Shown here in pieces: positions 1-7,993 of a DNA stretch of 64,000 nt. Within the stretch, counting starts at the first letter, position 1. Every line of letters starts with the position of its first letter. The notes below the pieces were generated by a model. The model was not told the origin of the DNA. It worked only from the letters and a program-made list of their open reading frames with translations, and searched no databases. Both the position numbers and the translations under genes were made by a program. The stretch is from Verrucomicrobiota bacterium. GTDB taxonomy: Bacteria; Verrucomicrobiota; Verrucomicrobiia; Verrucomicrobiales; Akkermansiaceae. Location of the stretch: assembly GCA_030835305.1 (NCBI GenBank), contig JAURPJ010000120.1:1-64000 (forward strand), written 5' to 3'.

Positions 1-356
1 AATGAAGAACGATCGAAAACGGCCCCGGAATTCACCGCTTGAAAAATTTCCAGATACTTTCGACCAGGCAATCCAAGTCTGGATATCTTCAGATTAGTTC
101 CGTAGTCAACTTCATCGATTTCTTCCCAAAACTCCGCGGGCATCCCCTCAATTTTCAGCCTCGCTGCCGTCGTCGTATCAAGAAGTATCCCAAGTTCGGC
201 CGCCGCTGCTTGCACCCCCGTCGGCAATGGAAAGGCATCCTGAAAATCTTCGACAACAACCGCCAGCACCTCGAAACCTTCGCTTTTTTCCCAAACCACC
301 AAATGGGAAAATTCATCGAGCTTTTCCGCCAACTGCAACAATTCCGGAATCTTCAT
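1..356 (-). CDS. hypothetical protein, C-terminus outside the window
   Basis: An open frame starts with ATG at 356 and runs without a stop to the window edge (118 codons seen). Its ATG overlaps the TGA stop of the menF-like gene in an ATGA junction, which suggests translational coupling in the same operon. The visible part begins MKIPELLQLAEKLDEFSHLV and is acidic and soluble, with no signal peptide or membrane segment. I do not recognise a family. Its position after menF and menD hints at, but does not show, a role in the menaquinone pathway. Confidence 0.6.
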   Translation of the reverse strand, partial: MKIPELLQLAEKLDEFSHLVVWEKSEGFEVLAVVVEDFQDAFPLPTGVQAAAAELGILLDTTTAARLKIEGMPAEFWEEIDEVDYGTNLKISRLGLPGRKYLEIFQAVNSGAVFDRSS

Positions 357-1339
357 TTCAAAGGAAAAAACAAGCCACGCACCGCATTCCGTTTCAAAGC
401 GAGCTCGCGCCACTCACTCACCAGTCGACTTTCCTGTATCACTCCGCAACCGCTGGGGAGAAGAAAGTCTTCACCATTCCAGGCCACCATTCGAATCGCG
501 ACCAAGGCTTCAAAATCACCATCACGTAACAACCCAAATGGCGCTCCGAACTCAACCGGACACCCCAGACGTTCACGCCAATCCGTGATTTGCGCCATCG
601 TTTCCAGAGTCCGGGGTAATGGCCCCAAAGCAGGGGTCGGATGCAAGCGCTCGATCAAGGTCTTTGTTTCCTGATACTGATAGAGCTCTACCTTGATGAG
701 AGTTTGAAAATGAATGAGCCGCCCCAAATCAAGGATGTCCCTTTCGCGACGAATCACCATTCCAAGATCAGAGAGCTTTGCAATCAAGGTCTGCGCGACA
801 AATTCGTGTTCGCGAATCTCCTTGTCATCGACCGCGAAAAGCCGTTGCTCATCGCGGCGCGCAGTTCCTGCCAGCGCCATCGTATAAATCCGACCGTCGA
901 AATAGCGAAATAACACCTCCGGGGTAGCCCCCAAAAAACCCCCATTTTCGCCAATCCAACCATAAGGCCGCAGGGTCTTCGGTAATTGCAGCAACGACGC
1001 CAGAAGTGTCTCGGACGAGCAGGTCCCCTTTCCTCTTTCAGTCACAACCGGGACCGATTTCTCGATTAAACCATGACCGATCGCGGCGGAAATTTCCCGA
1101 AAAACCTCGGCAAATTCCCCGGGGTCAGGTTCCTCCCACTGGATCCGGCATTCGCCCCTGGCAGGTGGTTTTTCTAGGACTTCGATTCGGTTGGGAACAA
1201 GCCAGGGTTTCTCGACACTGAGGGAGAAGTCATTTTTGTAAAACGTCACCCCTCCGGCAGGTGGCTCTGCCAATGCCTTGAACGGTCCATGGCCGACGAG
1301 CACCTCGCCGGTCCGGGTTCCAAAAACCGCTCTTTCCAT
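353..1339 (-). CDS. menF: isochorismate synthase-like chorismate-binding enzyme
   Basis: This 328-residue protein belongs to the chorismate-binding family (MenF/EntC/TrpE). Conserved blocks are visible: GATPEVLFRY, LAGTARR, EHEFVAQTLI, HPTPALGPLPR, and the C-terminal PSGCGVIQES followed by EWRELALKRNAVR. In the menaquinone pathway the enzyme converts chorismate to isochorismate. The protein is shorter than typical MenF (about 430 residues), mainly in the N-terminal half, so the family call is firm while the exact member is inferred from menD 0.8 kb upstream on the same strand. It starts at ATG 1339, 7 bases after the tpiA stop. The downstream unknown gene overlaps its stop codon. Confidence 0.85.
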   Translation of the reverse strand: MERAVFGTRTGEVLVGHGPFKALAEPPAGGVTFYKNDFSLSVEKPWLVPNRIEVLEKPPARGECRIQWEEPDPGEFAEVFREISAAIGHGLIEKSVPVVTERGKGTCSSETLLASLLQLPKTLRPYGWIGENGGFLGATPEVLFRYFDGRIYTMALAGTARRDEQRLFAVDDKEIREHEFVAQTLIAKLSDLGMVIRRERDILDLGRLIHFQTLIKVELYQYQETKTLIERLHPTPALGPLPRTLETMAQITDWRERLGCPVEFGAPFGLLRDGDFEALVAIRMVAWNGEDFLLPSGCGVIQESRLVSEWRELALKRNAVRGLFFPLK

Positions 1340-1346
1340 GATGCGG

Positions 1347-2111
1347 CTATTCTACCACACCATTCTTGATCAGCTCGGCGAAACTTGCCGCCTCGAGACT
1401 GGCACCCCCAACGAGAGCACCATCAATGTCCTTCTGACCAAGAAGTTCAGCAGCGTTATCCGGCTTCACCGAACCTCCGTATTGAATACGAATTTTTTCC
1501 GAGACTGAAATCCCGTAAAGATCAGTGAATACCGACCGAACAAATTCGTGGGCATCCTGCGCTTGCTTCGGCGAAGCAGTCACGCCAGTTCCGATGGCCC
1601 AAACAGGCTCGTAGGCAATTACCGTATCGAGTGCCTGCTTCTCGGAAACATTTTTCATCCCTTCGGTAATCTGAGTACGAAGAATCTCTTCCAACTTGCC
1701 ATCTTCGCGCTCTTGCAAGGTTTCTCCGATGCAAAAAATAGGCTTCAGTTCAACTTCGTGAGCTTTCAAAATCTTGGTATTGATCAACTCGTCCGACTCA
1801 CCATAAATCGCCCGTCGCTCAGAGTGTCCAAGAATGACGTAGTTGACAAAAATCTCTTTCAACATGAAAGCGCTCACCTCGCCCGTGAAAGCTCCATTAT
1901 CTTTCTCGCTCATGTTCTGAGCGGAAACTCGGACCTTGGAGTGAGCCAGCAATTCGGTGGCTTTCGGCAGAGACACAAAGGGCGGCGCAATCACGATGTC
2001 GACCCCTTTCGGGAGATCAGCTAGTCTGCTCTCAAAACTCTTTATAAAGTCTTCGGTGTCGGACGGTCCTTTGTTGAGCTTCCAGTTGGCGGCGATAATT
2101 GGCTTCCTCAT
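1347..2111 (-). CDS. tpiA: triosephosphate isomerase
   Basis: Interconverts glyceraldehyde 3-phosphate and dihydroxyacetone phosphate in glycolysis and gluconeogenesis. The 254 residues match the normal length. Substrate-binding Asn9 and Lys11 lie in AANWKLNKG, the electrophile His96 in VILGHSERR, the catalytic base Glu168 in AYEPVWAIGTG, and the phosphate-binding loop in QYGGSVKPDN. The gene sits between menD (46 bases upstream) and the menF-like gene (7 bases downstream) on the same strand, so a glycolytic gene is probably co-transcribed with quinone genes. Confidence 0.97.
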   Translation of the reverse strand: MRKPIIAANWKLNKGPSDTEDFIKSFESRLADLPKGVDIVIAPPFVSLPKATELLAHSKVRVSAQNMSEKDNGAFTGEVSAFMLKEIFVNYVILGHSERRAIYGESDELINTKILKAHEVELKPIFCIGETLQEREDGKLEEILRTQITEGMKNVSEKQALDTVIAYEPVWAIGTGVTASPKQAQDAHEFVRSVFTDLYGISVSEKIRIQYGGSVKPDNAAELLGQKDIDGALVGGASLEAASFAELIKNGVVE

Positions 2112-2156
2112 GTCGGGTATCGGCGTAACTCAGTGTGTCCCTTTGCGCAAGACTGT

Positions 2157-3671
2157 TCACACCGCATAAAATTGCTCGGTCTCGCCGAAATCGGGAATCA
2201 GCTCTACCAACAGGGTCTTTTCTCCCACCTCCAAGGCGTCGAAGCCCTCGCGACTCTCGATTCGCAAGTAATCCAGATTCCACATCTGGGCCCAGCCTTT
2301 CAAATCAACATTCTGTGACTGCACAATGGCATCTTTCTGATTCTCAGCGAGTTGTGACAACCTCGGAAGACGCTCGAAAATCTGCCCCCCTCCGTTGTTG
2401 ATCACGACCAGAACACGCCCCTGGCACTCCACTTGAGAAAACATAGCCGGGGCTGCCAAATCATAGAGAGCCGTCAAATCACCAAACACACCCCACGAAT
2501 CCGGTGTCTCCGCTGTAGCTCCCAGCCAACTTGATAGCTGTCCGTCTATCCCGTTCGCACCCCGGTTCGCAAAAACGCGCGCATACGGCGTCTCCCTCTG
2601 ACCATATTCATTCCACTCACGAATCGGCAAACTGTTGCCTATAAAAAGACTCTCTCCAGTTGTAGCATATACTGAGAGCAGGTTCACTAATCCCGGTTCG
2701 CTGTCTGGAAACGATTCCAGTCTCTCATCCGTCTGGGAAAAGATCGGCCGCCCTCTGGAAAAATCATCGCGTACGTCTCCAATAAAATCCGCCTCACCCA
2801 ATCCTCGAATCACCCTGCCAATCTCGCCACGAATCACCATCGATTTTCTCGCCAATCCCGGCAGGCCGTTTCGGCAAATCGAAAGAACCGAGGTCGCGGG
2901 ATTCGCCTCAAGGTCACGCCACAGTCTTCCCACCGGAACTTCACCCAATCGCAAAACCCGTCCGGGCAAATGCCCTGAAAACGTTTTTTCAGAAACCAAA
3001 AGATCCTGAAGCAATTCCCGAATCCCGCTATTCACATCTGCCACTACCGGAATCCCGAGCTCTTTTAGGAAGTAGAAAACATCCTCCCGATCCTCCGGTT
3101 CCAGCCCGCCAACCATGGCAACAATCCCCTTGAAGACTCCGTCGTCAAGAAAGTCGCGTAAGCTTCGTACTTCAAAAGAAATCTTTTGCGGGAGGAACCC
3201 CTCCACCTCAGCCTGCCAATCTCGGCAATCAATGACTTTCTCCTCGAGTGAGACATTCAAATGAAGAGGCCCGTGACCGTCCCATCCGTCAAGATATCTC
3301 ACCGCATGGTTTCCAAAGATCCCATCCTGATCAATCACCTGCGGAGCTCCCGATCCTCGGAATATCTCGGGGCGGTCCGCGGACAACACCACCAACGGAA
3401 GACAACTATAGTGCGCCTCGATCACCGCCGGCAGACACTCGGCCACCGCCGTGCCGCTCGTGGTCACAACCGCACAAGGCCGCCCGGTATCCTTGGCACG
3501 TCCCATCGCAAAAAAAGCCGCTCCGCGCTCTTCAAAGTGCTTCCAGACCTGCAAGCCATCCGCCGCCTCCAGCAAAGCAACCAGACCGGCATTTCGGGCA
3601 CCTCCGCAAACCACGAAATCGCCGCAACCCGCCTTAAGAAGGCGATCGACAATATCTTGTTCCGGTGTCAC
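2157..3671 (-). CDS. menD: 2-succinyl-5-enolpyruvyl-6-hydroxy-3-cyclohexene-1-carboxylate synthase
   Basis: Thiamine diphosphate enzyme that condenses isochorismate with 2-oxoglutarate in menaquinone synthesis. The N-terminal pyrimidine-binding domain has the ThDP-activating Glu in FEERGAAFFAMGRA, followed by VVTTSGTAVAECLPAVIEA and LSADRP. The C-terminal pyrophosphate domain has NRGANGIDGQLSSWLG, GDLTALYDL and INNGGGQIFERLP. At 504 residues it is somewhat shorter than most MenD proteins (about 550-580). The start is GTG at 3671, three bases after the fabF stop. Its reaction follows that of the menF-like enzyme two genes downstream. Confidence 0.95.
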   Translation of the reverse strand: MTPEQDIVDRLLKAGCGDFVVCGGARNAGLVALLEAADGLQVWKHFEERGAAFFAMGRAKDTGRPCAVVTTSGTAVAECLPAVIEAHYSCLPLVVLSADRPEIFRGSGAPQVIDQDGIFGNHAVRYLDGWDGHGPLHLNVSLEEKVIDCRDWQAEVEGFLPQKISFEVRSLRDFLDDGVFKGIVAMVGGLEPEDREDVFYFLKELGIPVVADVNSGIRELLQDLLVSEKTFSGHLPGRVLRLGEVPVGRLWRDLEANPATSVLSICRNGLPGLARKSMVIRGEIGRVIRGLGEADFIGDVRDDFSRGRPIFSQTDERLESFPDSEPGLVNLLSVYATTGESLFIGNSLPIREWNEYGQRETPYARVFANRGANGIDGQLSSWLGATAETPDSWGVFGDLTALYDLAAPAMFSQVECQGRVLVVINNGGGQIFERLPRLSQLAENQKDAIVQSQNVDLKGWAQMWNLDYLRIESREGFDALEVGEKTLLVELIPDFGETEQFYAV

Positions 3672-3674
3672 CGC

Positions 3675-4919
3675 TTAAAACTTCTCTACCAGCAGGGAGG
3701 CATTGTGCCCGCCGAAGCCGAAGGAGTTGCTCAAAGCAGCCTTGATCTCAACTTCTCGCGCGATATTGGCGCAGTAGTCGAGGTCGCACTCGGGATCTTG
3801 ATCCTCCAGGTTAATGGTTGGCGGAATCACCCCGTCACGGATGGCGTTGATGCAGGCCAGAATCTCCACCCCACCGGCAGCTCCGAGGAGGTGACCGGTC
3901 ATCGACTTGGTCGAACTTACAACGAGCCCTTCCTTGCTCCAGTTTCCGAAGGACTTCTTGATCGCCTTGGTTTCACAAATATCTCCCTGTGGGGTCGAGG
4001 TGCCGTGAGCGTTCACGTATTGCACATCTTCCGGATTGAGCCCGGCGTGCTTCAGTGCCATGTCCATGCAACGGGCCGCGCCCAAACCCTCGGGATGAGG
4101 CGAAGTCAGGTGATAGGCATCGGCGCTGAGGCCATATCCGGTGAGCTCGGCGAGAATGGTCGCACCGCGTTTCTTGGCATGGTCAAGTTCCTCGATCACC
4201 ACTACTCCGGCACCCTCGCCCATGACAAATCCATCACGGCCGGTGTCAAACGGACGTGATGCCGCGTTCGGATCGTCATTTCGGGTACTGAGGGCCTTCA
4301 TGTTGCCGAAGCCAGCTAGACCCATTGGGAGGATAGCTGCTTCAGACCCTCCAGCCACGAAAGCATCGGCATCACCAAATTTAATCATTCTCCAGGCCTC
4401 TCCGATACTGTGGTTTGCGGTCGCACAGGCCGTCACAATCGCCATATTAGGGCCGCCAAACCCATGTTCCATCGAGAAGACCCCGCTGGCTATATTGGAA
4501 ATCATCATCGGAATAGTGAAGGGGGACACACGGCTTGGGCTTCGTTTCATGAGCGCGGTGTGGTTGGCCTCAAGCGTCCCGAGTCCCCCGATTCCACTTC
4601 CCAGCATCACGCCCACCCGGTCGCGATCGAGCTCCCCCTCGCCAAGACCCGACTCGGTGAGAGCCATCTGGGCTGCCGCGATGGAAAGGTGGGCATAGCG
4701 GTCCATACGACGGGCATCCTTGGGATTGCTAAAATACCGGGTGTGATCAAAATCACGCACCTCACCCCCGATCTTCACAGGATACTCGCTGGTATCCATG
4801 GACTCGATCAGGCTGATCCCACTCCGCCCTGCTTTCATGCTTTCCCAAGTTGAGTTGGCATCATTTCCCAAGGGGCTCACGGCCCCGATCCCTGTGACTA
4901 CGACGCGTCGGTTTTCCAT
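3675..4919 (-). CDS. fabF: beta-ketoacyl-ACP synthase II
   Basis: Elongating condensing enzyme of type II fatty acid synthesis, using malonyl-ACP and acyl-ACP. The 414 residues are typical of FabF. The catalytic triad is visible: Cys165 in VTACATANHS, one His in VNAHGTSTPQGD, and the second His in STKSMTGHLLGAAGG. The glycine-rich GFGGHNAS near the C-terminus is also canonical. No acpP is found next to it, which is unusual because acpP often precedes fabF. It is the first gene of the run fabF-menD-tpiA-menF and is followed by menD after three bases. Confidence 0.96.
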   Translation of the reverse strand: MENRRVVVTGIGAVSPLGNDANSTWESMKAGRSGISLIESMDTSEYPVKIGGEVRDFDHTRYFSNPKDARRMDRYAHLSIAAAQMALTESGLGEGELDRDRVGVMLGSGIGGLGTLEANHTALMKRSPSRVSPFTIPMMISNIASGVFSMEHGFGGPNMAIVTACATANHSIGEAWRMIKFGDADAFVAGGSEAAILPMGLAGFGNMKALSTRNDDPNAASRPFDTGRDGFVMGEGAGVVVIEELDHAKKRGATILAELTGYGLSADAYHLTSPHPEGLGAARCMDMALKHAGLNPEDVQYVNAHGTSTPQGDICETKAIKKSFGNWSKEGLVVSSTKSMTGHLLGAAGGVEILACINAIRDGVIPPTINLEDQDPECDLDYCANIAREVEIKAALSNSFGFGGHNASLLVEKF

Positions 4920-4988
4920 TGCTGCTAGAAGGTTTAGTTGTGGTTAGCCCGTGTTCTTTTGAAAAGCAAGGCCTGTAATTGGCAGGAT

Positions 4989-5228
4989 TCACCCCAACTT
5001 GCGGTGGCCACCCCGGATATTGCGTGCAGAGCACTTGGGACAGGTGGAGAGCTTCACTCGCTTTTCTTCAGAATAACGTTTACCGCATAGGTGACATTCC
5101 CTCGTCGAAGAGCGGAGACGGCGTTCCTCCCGGTGCTCGGCAATAAAGGAAAACCCCCAATCCACCGCAATCCAGACGAACGCAAGCATGACGATCACCA
5201 AGAGAAGATCAGAAAATGAAATAATCAT
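4989..5228 (-). CDS. small membrane-anchored zinc-ribbon protein
   Basis: A 79-residue protein. Residues about 5-30 form one hydrophobic segment (DLLLVIVMLAFVWIAVDWGF), followed by a basic stretch and a C-terminal four-cysteine zinc ribbon, ECHLCGKRY and TCPKCSARN. The ATG overlaps the stop of the preceding gene by four bases, so it is coupled to the ExbB/ExbD-like operon. The family and function are not recognised. The architecture suggests a membrane-tethered cytoplasmic metal-binding or protein-binding module. Confidence 0.75.
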   Translation of the reverse strand: MIISFSDLLLVIVMLAFVWIAVDWGFSFIAEHREERRLRSSTRECHLCGKRYSEEKRVKLSTCPKCSARNIRGGHRKLG

Positions 5229-6007
5229 TGGTTGGCAGGGCGGTTGACAAGCTCCGCTTCAAGCCTCCACACCCGCAATGGTCCCATTTCAGGTAACGGC
5301 TCGATCCTTTCGCTTCGAAGTCTGTTTAAAATGGGGCCGGTCCGGACATCATTGGCCTTCTCCCACCAAGCCTCAACCGCGACGACACGTCCGCGCCAAT
5401 CCGCAGTCAAAACGATAGACCAAATCTCTCCCTCGCTCATTAAATTTGGATCCTGGGACCATTCGAAGGGGAAATCCAAGAACTTCAAGCCCGCCGGACC
5501 ATCGACCACCTTGACCTTGATCCACCAATTCGGCTCCTCGCTCGAATACGTCACCGATGCCACTGCATCTGGTTCGGGCAGCGCATCCGGCCCCATTCCA
5601 GGCAGATTTGCCAACTTCACTTCCGGCTCAGGAAGTGAGATCTGACGCAAGGTCGGCTCGTAGACGCGCGGAGTGGTTGCGGCGAGGGTCTCCGCTACCA
5701 CCTGATCAATGACACTGGAATTGCTGACATTCCAACGCTGCTGAAAAAGTGTTTTCCGATCGATGACCTCGGCCAATCCGCGATACTCATCAGCTTTGAG
5801 ATTCACCATCGCGACATCAATTTCATTCTGCGCCAGCTCAACCGGTTCGACTTCACGTACCTGCACAAACCGATAAATCCCACCCCAAAAAGCACCCGAA
5901 ACCACAAAGGCGATCAACAAGCGGTAGGAAGAACCATGTCCCCGACGCCAATCGAAAACCATTCCGGCAGCCTGGTCACGAAGAACTTTCCGATGACGCC
6001 AAAACAT
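5225..6007 (-). CDS. membrane-anchored protein of an ExbB/ExbD-type operon
   Basis: A 260-residue protein with a short basic N-terminus, one transmembrane segment at about residues 29-47 (LLIAFVVSGAFWGGIYRFV) and a soluble remainder that should lie in the periplasm. It begins three bases after the ExbD-like gene. That is the position a TonB or TolA energy transducer would occupy, but I see no proline-rich spacer and no TonB C-terminal domain. The final part (residues about 155-255) is rich in Trp and charged residues and is not recognised. A role as a partner of the adjacent proton channel is inferred only from position and topology. Confidence 0.7.
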   Translation of the reverse strand: MFWRHRKVLRDQAAGMVFDWRRGHGSSYRLLIAFVVSGAFWGGIYRFVQVREVEPVELAQNEIDVAMVNLKADEYRGLAEVIDRKTLFQQRWNVSNSSVIDQVVAETLAATTPRVYEPTLRQISLPEPEVKLANLPGMGPDALPEPDAVASVTYSSEEPNWWIKVKVVDGPAGLKFLDFPFEWSQDPNLMSEGEIWSIVLTADWRGRVVAVEAWWEKANDVRTGPILNRLRSERIEPLPEMGPLRVWRLEAELVNRPANQ

Positions 6008-6010
6008 CTC

Positions 6011-6448
6011 TCAGGGCACCTTGTTGGAATCATCCACCCGTTCATAGCCCTCAAAAATACGAATCCCGTTGAGCCTTCCAATCGAATCGATCAAGACCTG
6101 ACGCTCCGCCATCGTCGCTCCGGAATCCACTTTAAGCGCCACCACCTTGGTTCCCAGCTTCTCAGCAGACTCGAACACAACGTTCCCGAGAGAGCCCTCG
6201 GGCACCTCGACCCCTTCCACATAATAAACCGGCCCGGAAGTCGTGCTCTTCAACATCACCACGACCGGATTCTCATCACCCAAACGCTTTCCCCGAAATT
6301 CCGAGCGCGGAAGCTTGATCTCGACATAACTTTCTTTTGCAACCACCCCCGTGAGCATTACCAGAGCGAGCAATAGCGCAATGAAATCGAAGCCTGGAAT
6401 CACGAAAATCCATCCGGGACGCTCGGGCAATGACATCTTTAGCTTCAT
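6011..6448 (-). CDS. ExbD/TolR-like membrane protein
   Basis: A 145-residue single-pass protein. The N-terminus contains IFVIPGFDFIALLLALVML, matching the ExbD/TolR pattern of a membrane helix with an Asp facing the proton path, followed by a periplasmic domain of about 110 residues. The sequence is divergent from canonical ExbD (compare the copy at 10791). It lies three bases after the TolQ/ExbB-like gene, which supports the assignment. Energising an unknown cell-envelope process with the proton gradient is the inferred role. Confidence 0.75.
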   Translation of the reverse strand: MKLKMSLPERPGWIFVIPGFDFIALLLALVMLTGVVAKESYVEIKLPRSEFRGKRLGDENPVVVMLKSTTSGPVYYVEGVEVPEGSLGNVVFESAEKLGTKVVALKVDSGATMAERQVLIDSIGRLNGIRIFEGYERVDDSNKVP

Positions 6449-6451
6449 GGT

Positions 6452-7174
6452 TCAGGAGTCCTTATTGTCGGACATCTTTGATCTCATCGAGGACTTTTTG
6501 GACTTCGGTTCCGGGTTCTGGGCCTGTCTTTCCACGCTATCCCGAAAAGAAACGATACGGTCATGTTCGCGGCTATCGCACACAATGTTCACAGTCTCAA
6601 TTCCAGCTCTCTCAAGCCGGTGCAGCATTCGCTGGGCCTTTCCGTAAAGGTAGAGATAGACAAGATAGGAAGGAATCGCGAGCGCCAGCCCGACCGCAGT
6701 CGAGACCAGGCTTTGGAACATTCCACTTGCCAGGGCAGCCTGGGCCACCGCCGAATCAGCCGCATCCACCTTCATGAAAACTTCAATCAAGCCGAGAACC
6801 GTTCCGAACATTCCCAGCATGGGAGCCAGCATCGCAACCCCGAGAAGCACCCGCAGGTAGCGCTCGATCCGGGGAATTTCCAACTGCCCCGCCTCCTGCG
6901 CAATTTCACGCAAATTGGTCCGGTCCAGATGGTGGCGCATCAAAACCGAATGAATCACTCTCGCCTCCGGCCCCCGAGCACGCGAGGCCTCGTGCAGAGC
7001 CTCTGCATAAGCCTTCTTACGGACATGATTCGTTACTCCTAAAAGTAAATCAGCCACCTTTGCGCGGGCATGCTGGAAAAACACCATGCGCTCTACCATG
7101 ACCAATAGGCCTACAAAACCGAGAACGACCTGTAACCACAGGATCACCCCGCCTGCCTCATTCGGAAAGTTCAC
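6452..7174 (-). CDS. MotA/TolQ/ExbB-family proton channel subunit
   Basis: A 240-residue protein with three hydrophobic segments: near residues 8-25 (VILWLQVVLGFVGLLVMVER), 110-130 (VLLGVAMLAPMLGMFGTVLG), and 155-180 (SLVSTAVGLALAIPSYLVY). The motif GMFGTVLGLIEVF is the hallmark of the family. It is the first gene of a four-gene block with the ExbD-like gene, the anchored protein and the zinc-ribbon protein. The C-terminal tail after residue 200 is unusually long and charged. A second, more canonical exbB-exbD-tonB set lies at 10.2-11.9 kb, so this copy probably powers a different envelope function. Confidence 0.88.
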   Translation of the reverse strand: MNFPNEAGGVILWLQVVLGFVGLLVMVERMVFFQHARAKVADLLLGVTNHVRKKAYAEALHEASRARGPEARVIHSVLMRHHLDRTNLREIAQEAGQLEIPRIERYLRVLLGVAMLAPMLGMFGTVLGLIEVFMKVDAADSAVAQAALASGMFQSLVSTAVGLALAIPSYLVYLYLYGKAQRMLHRLERAGIETVNIVCDSREHDRIVSFRDSVERQAQNPEPKSKKSSMRSKMSDNKDS

Positions 7175-7213
7175 GAAGGCAGAATACCAGACAATACCCG
7201 GAAGGACCAGCGA

Positions 7214-7831
7214 TTACGCGCCAAGGCTGACATTCTTCCGGTCCGGCGAAATAAATTCCTGCCAAACCTGCTCGCTCGCCTGCTTTCGAAAGCCAAAAAG
7301 CGGCCGCCATTTGGGCGCGCGCGGCTCATTGAGAAGTCGCATGCCAATTTCGCACGGCAAACGGTTCGCCTTGCGGGTGTTGCACGGAATACAAGAAGTC
7401 ACGATATTCTCCCAGGTTGTTTTCCCGCCCTTGTCCCGAGGAACAACGTGATCGAGATTCAACTTCGCCTCGGGAAAGACCTCGGTGCAATACTGGCAGG
7501 TGTGCTTGTCTCGAAGAAAGACATTCTGCCGCGTGAACTTCACTTCCTTTCGCGGAATGCGATCATAAAGAGCCAAAACAATAATCTTGGGAACCCGAAG
7601 GGCCACCTTGACCGAATGCACCAATTCGGCAGCCGCCGACTCCCTTTCCCCGCCTGAATACTCGACCCAAGATCCGATATCATGTGTTTGATATCGACAT
7701 TCCCCCTCCGTTTGAACCACTTGGGCATGACCGAGGCAGAGAAGTTTCAACGCCCGCTTTACCGAGCAAGTGTGCACCGGCTGCCACAGCCGATTAAGGA
7801 CAAGGACCGGACGCTCAAGCAATACTTCCAT
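7214..7831 (-). CDS. HNH endonuclease domain protein
   Basis: About 205 residues from the ATG at 7831, chosen because the family usually begins near the conserved VLVLNRLWQPVH. A longer start at 7921 would add 30 unrelated residues. The HNH zinc-finger nuclease domain spans about residues 110-165: a CQYC pair, LDHVVPRDKGG with the catalytic His, WENIVTSC with the Asn, and the second pair CIPCNTRK. Free-standing HNH proteins of this type are common in many phyla and their substrate is generally unknown. It reads toward the ExbB-like gene, 39 bases away. Confidence 0.87.
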   Translation of the reverse strand: MEVLLERPVLVLNRLWQPVHTCSVKRALKLLCLGHAQVVQTEGECRYQTHDIGSWVEYSGGERESAAAELVHSVKVALRVPKIIVLALYDRIPRKEVKFTRQNVFLRDKHTCQYCTEVFPEAKLNLDHVVPRDKGGKTTWENIVTSCIPCNTRKANRLPCEIGMRLLNEPRAPKWRPLFGFRKQASEQVWQEFISPDRKNVSLGA

Positions 7832-7993
7832 GGAGAAATAAGAATTAGTAGAGTAAATACAGATTCCTTGAAGATGAGGCAATCTTAAATCGCCCTTCAA
7901 ACCCATTCCCGGCCAAGGCACCTAGAATCACCGCGAAATTCCTGGCACCTTCTTTTGACTCGCCCCCGCAGAGGGACATGGTACTTCATCTCC

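Noticed and set aside
39-674. Plus-strand frame of 211 codons
   Set aside because: It lies opposite the menF-like gene and the coupled unknown gene, both of which have conserved protein character or operon structure. The plus-strand translation is Arg/Pro/Ser-rich, as expected for an antisense shadow.
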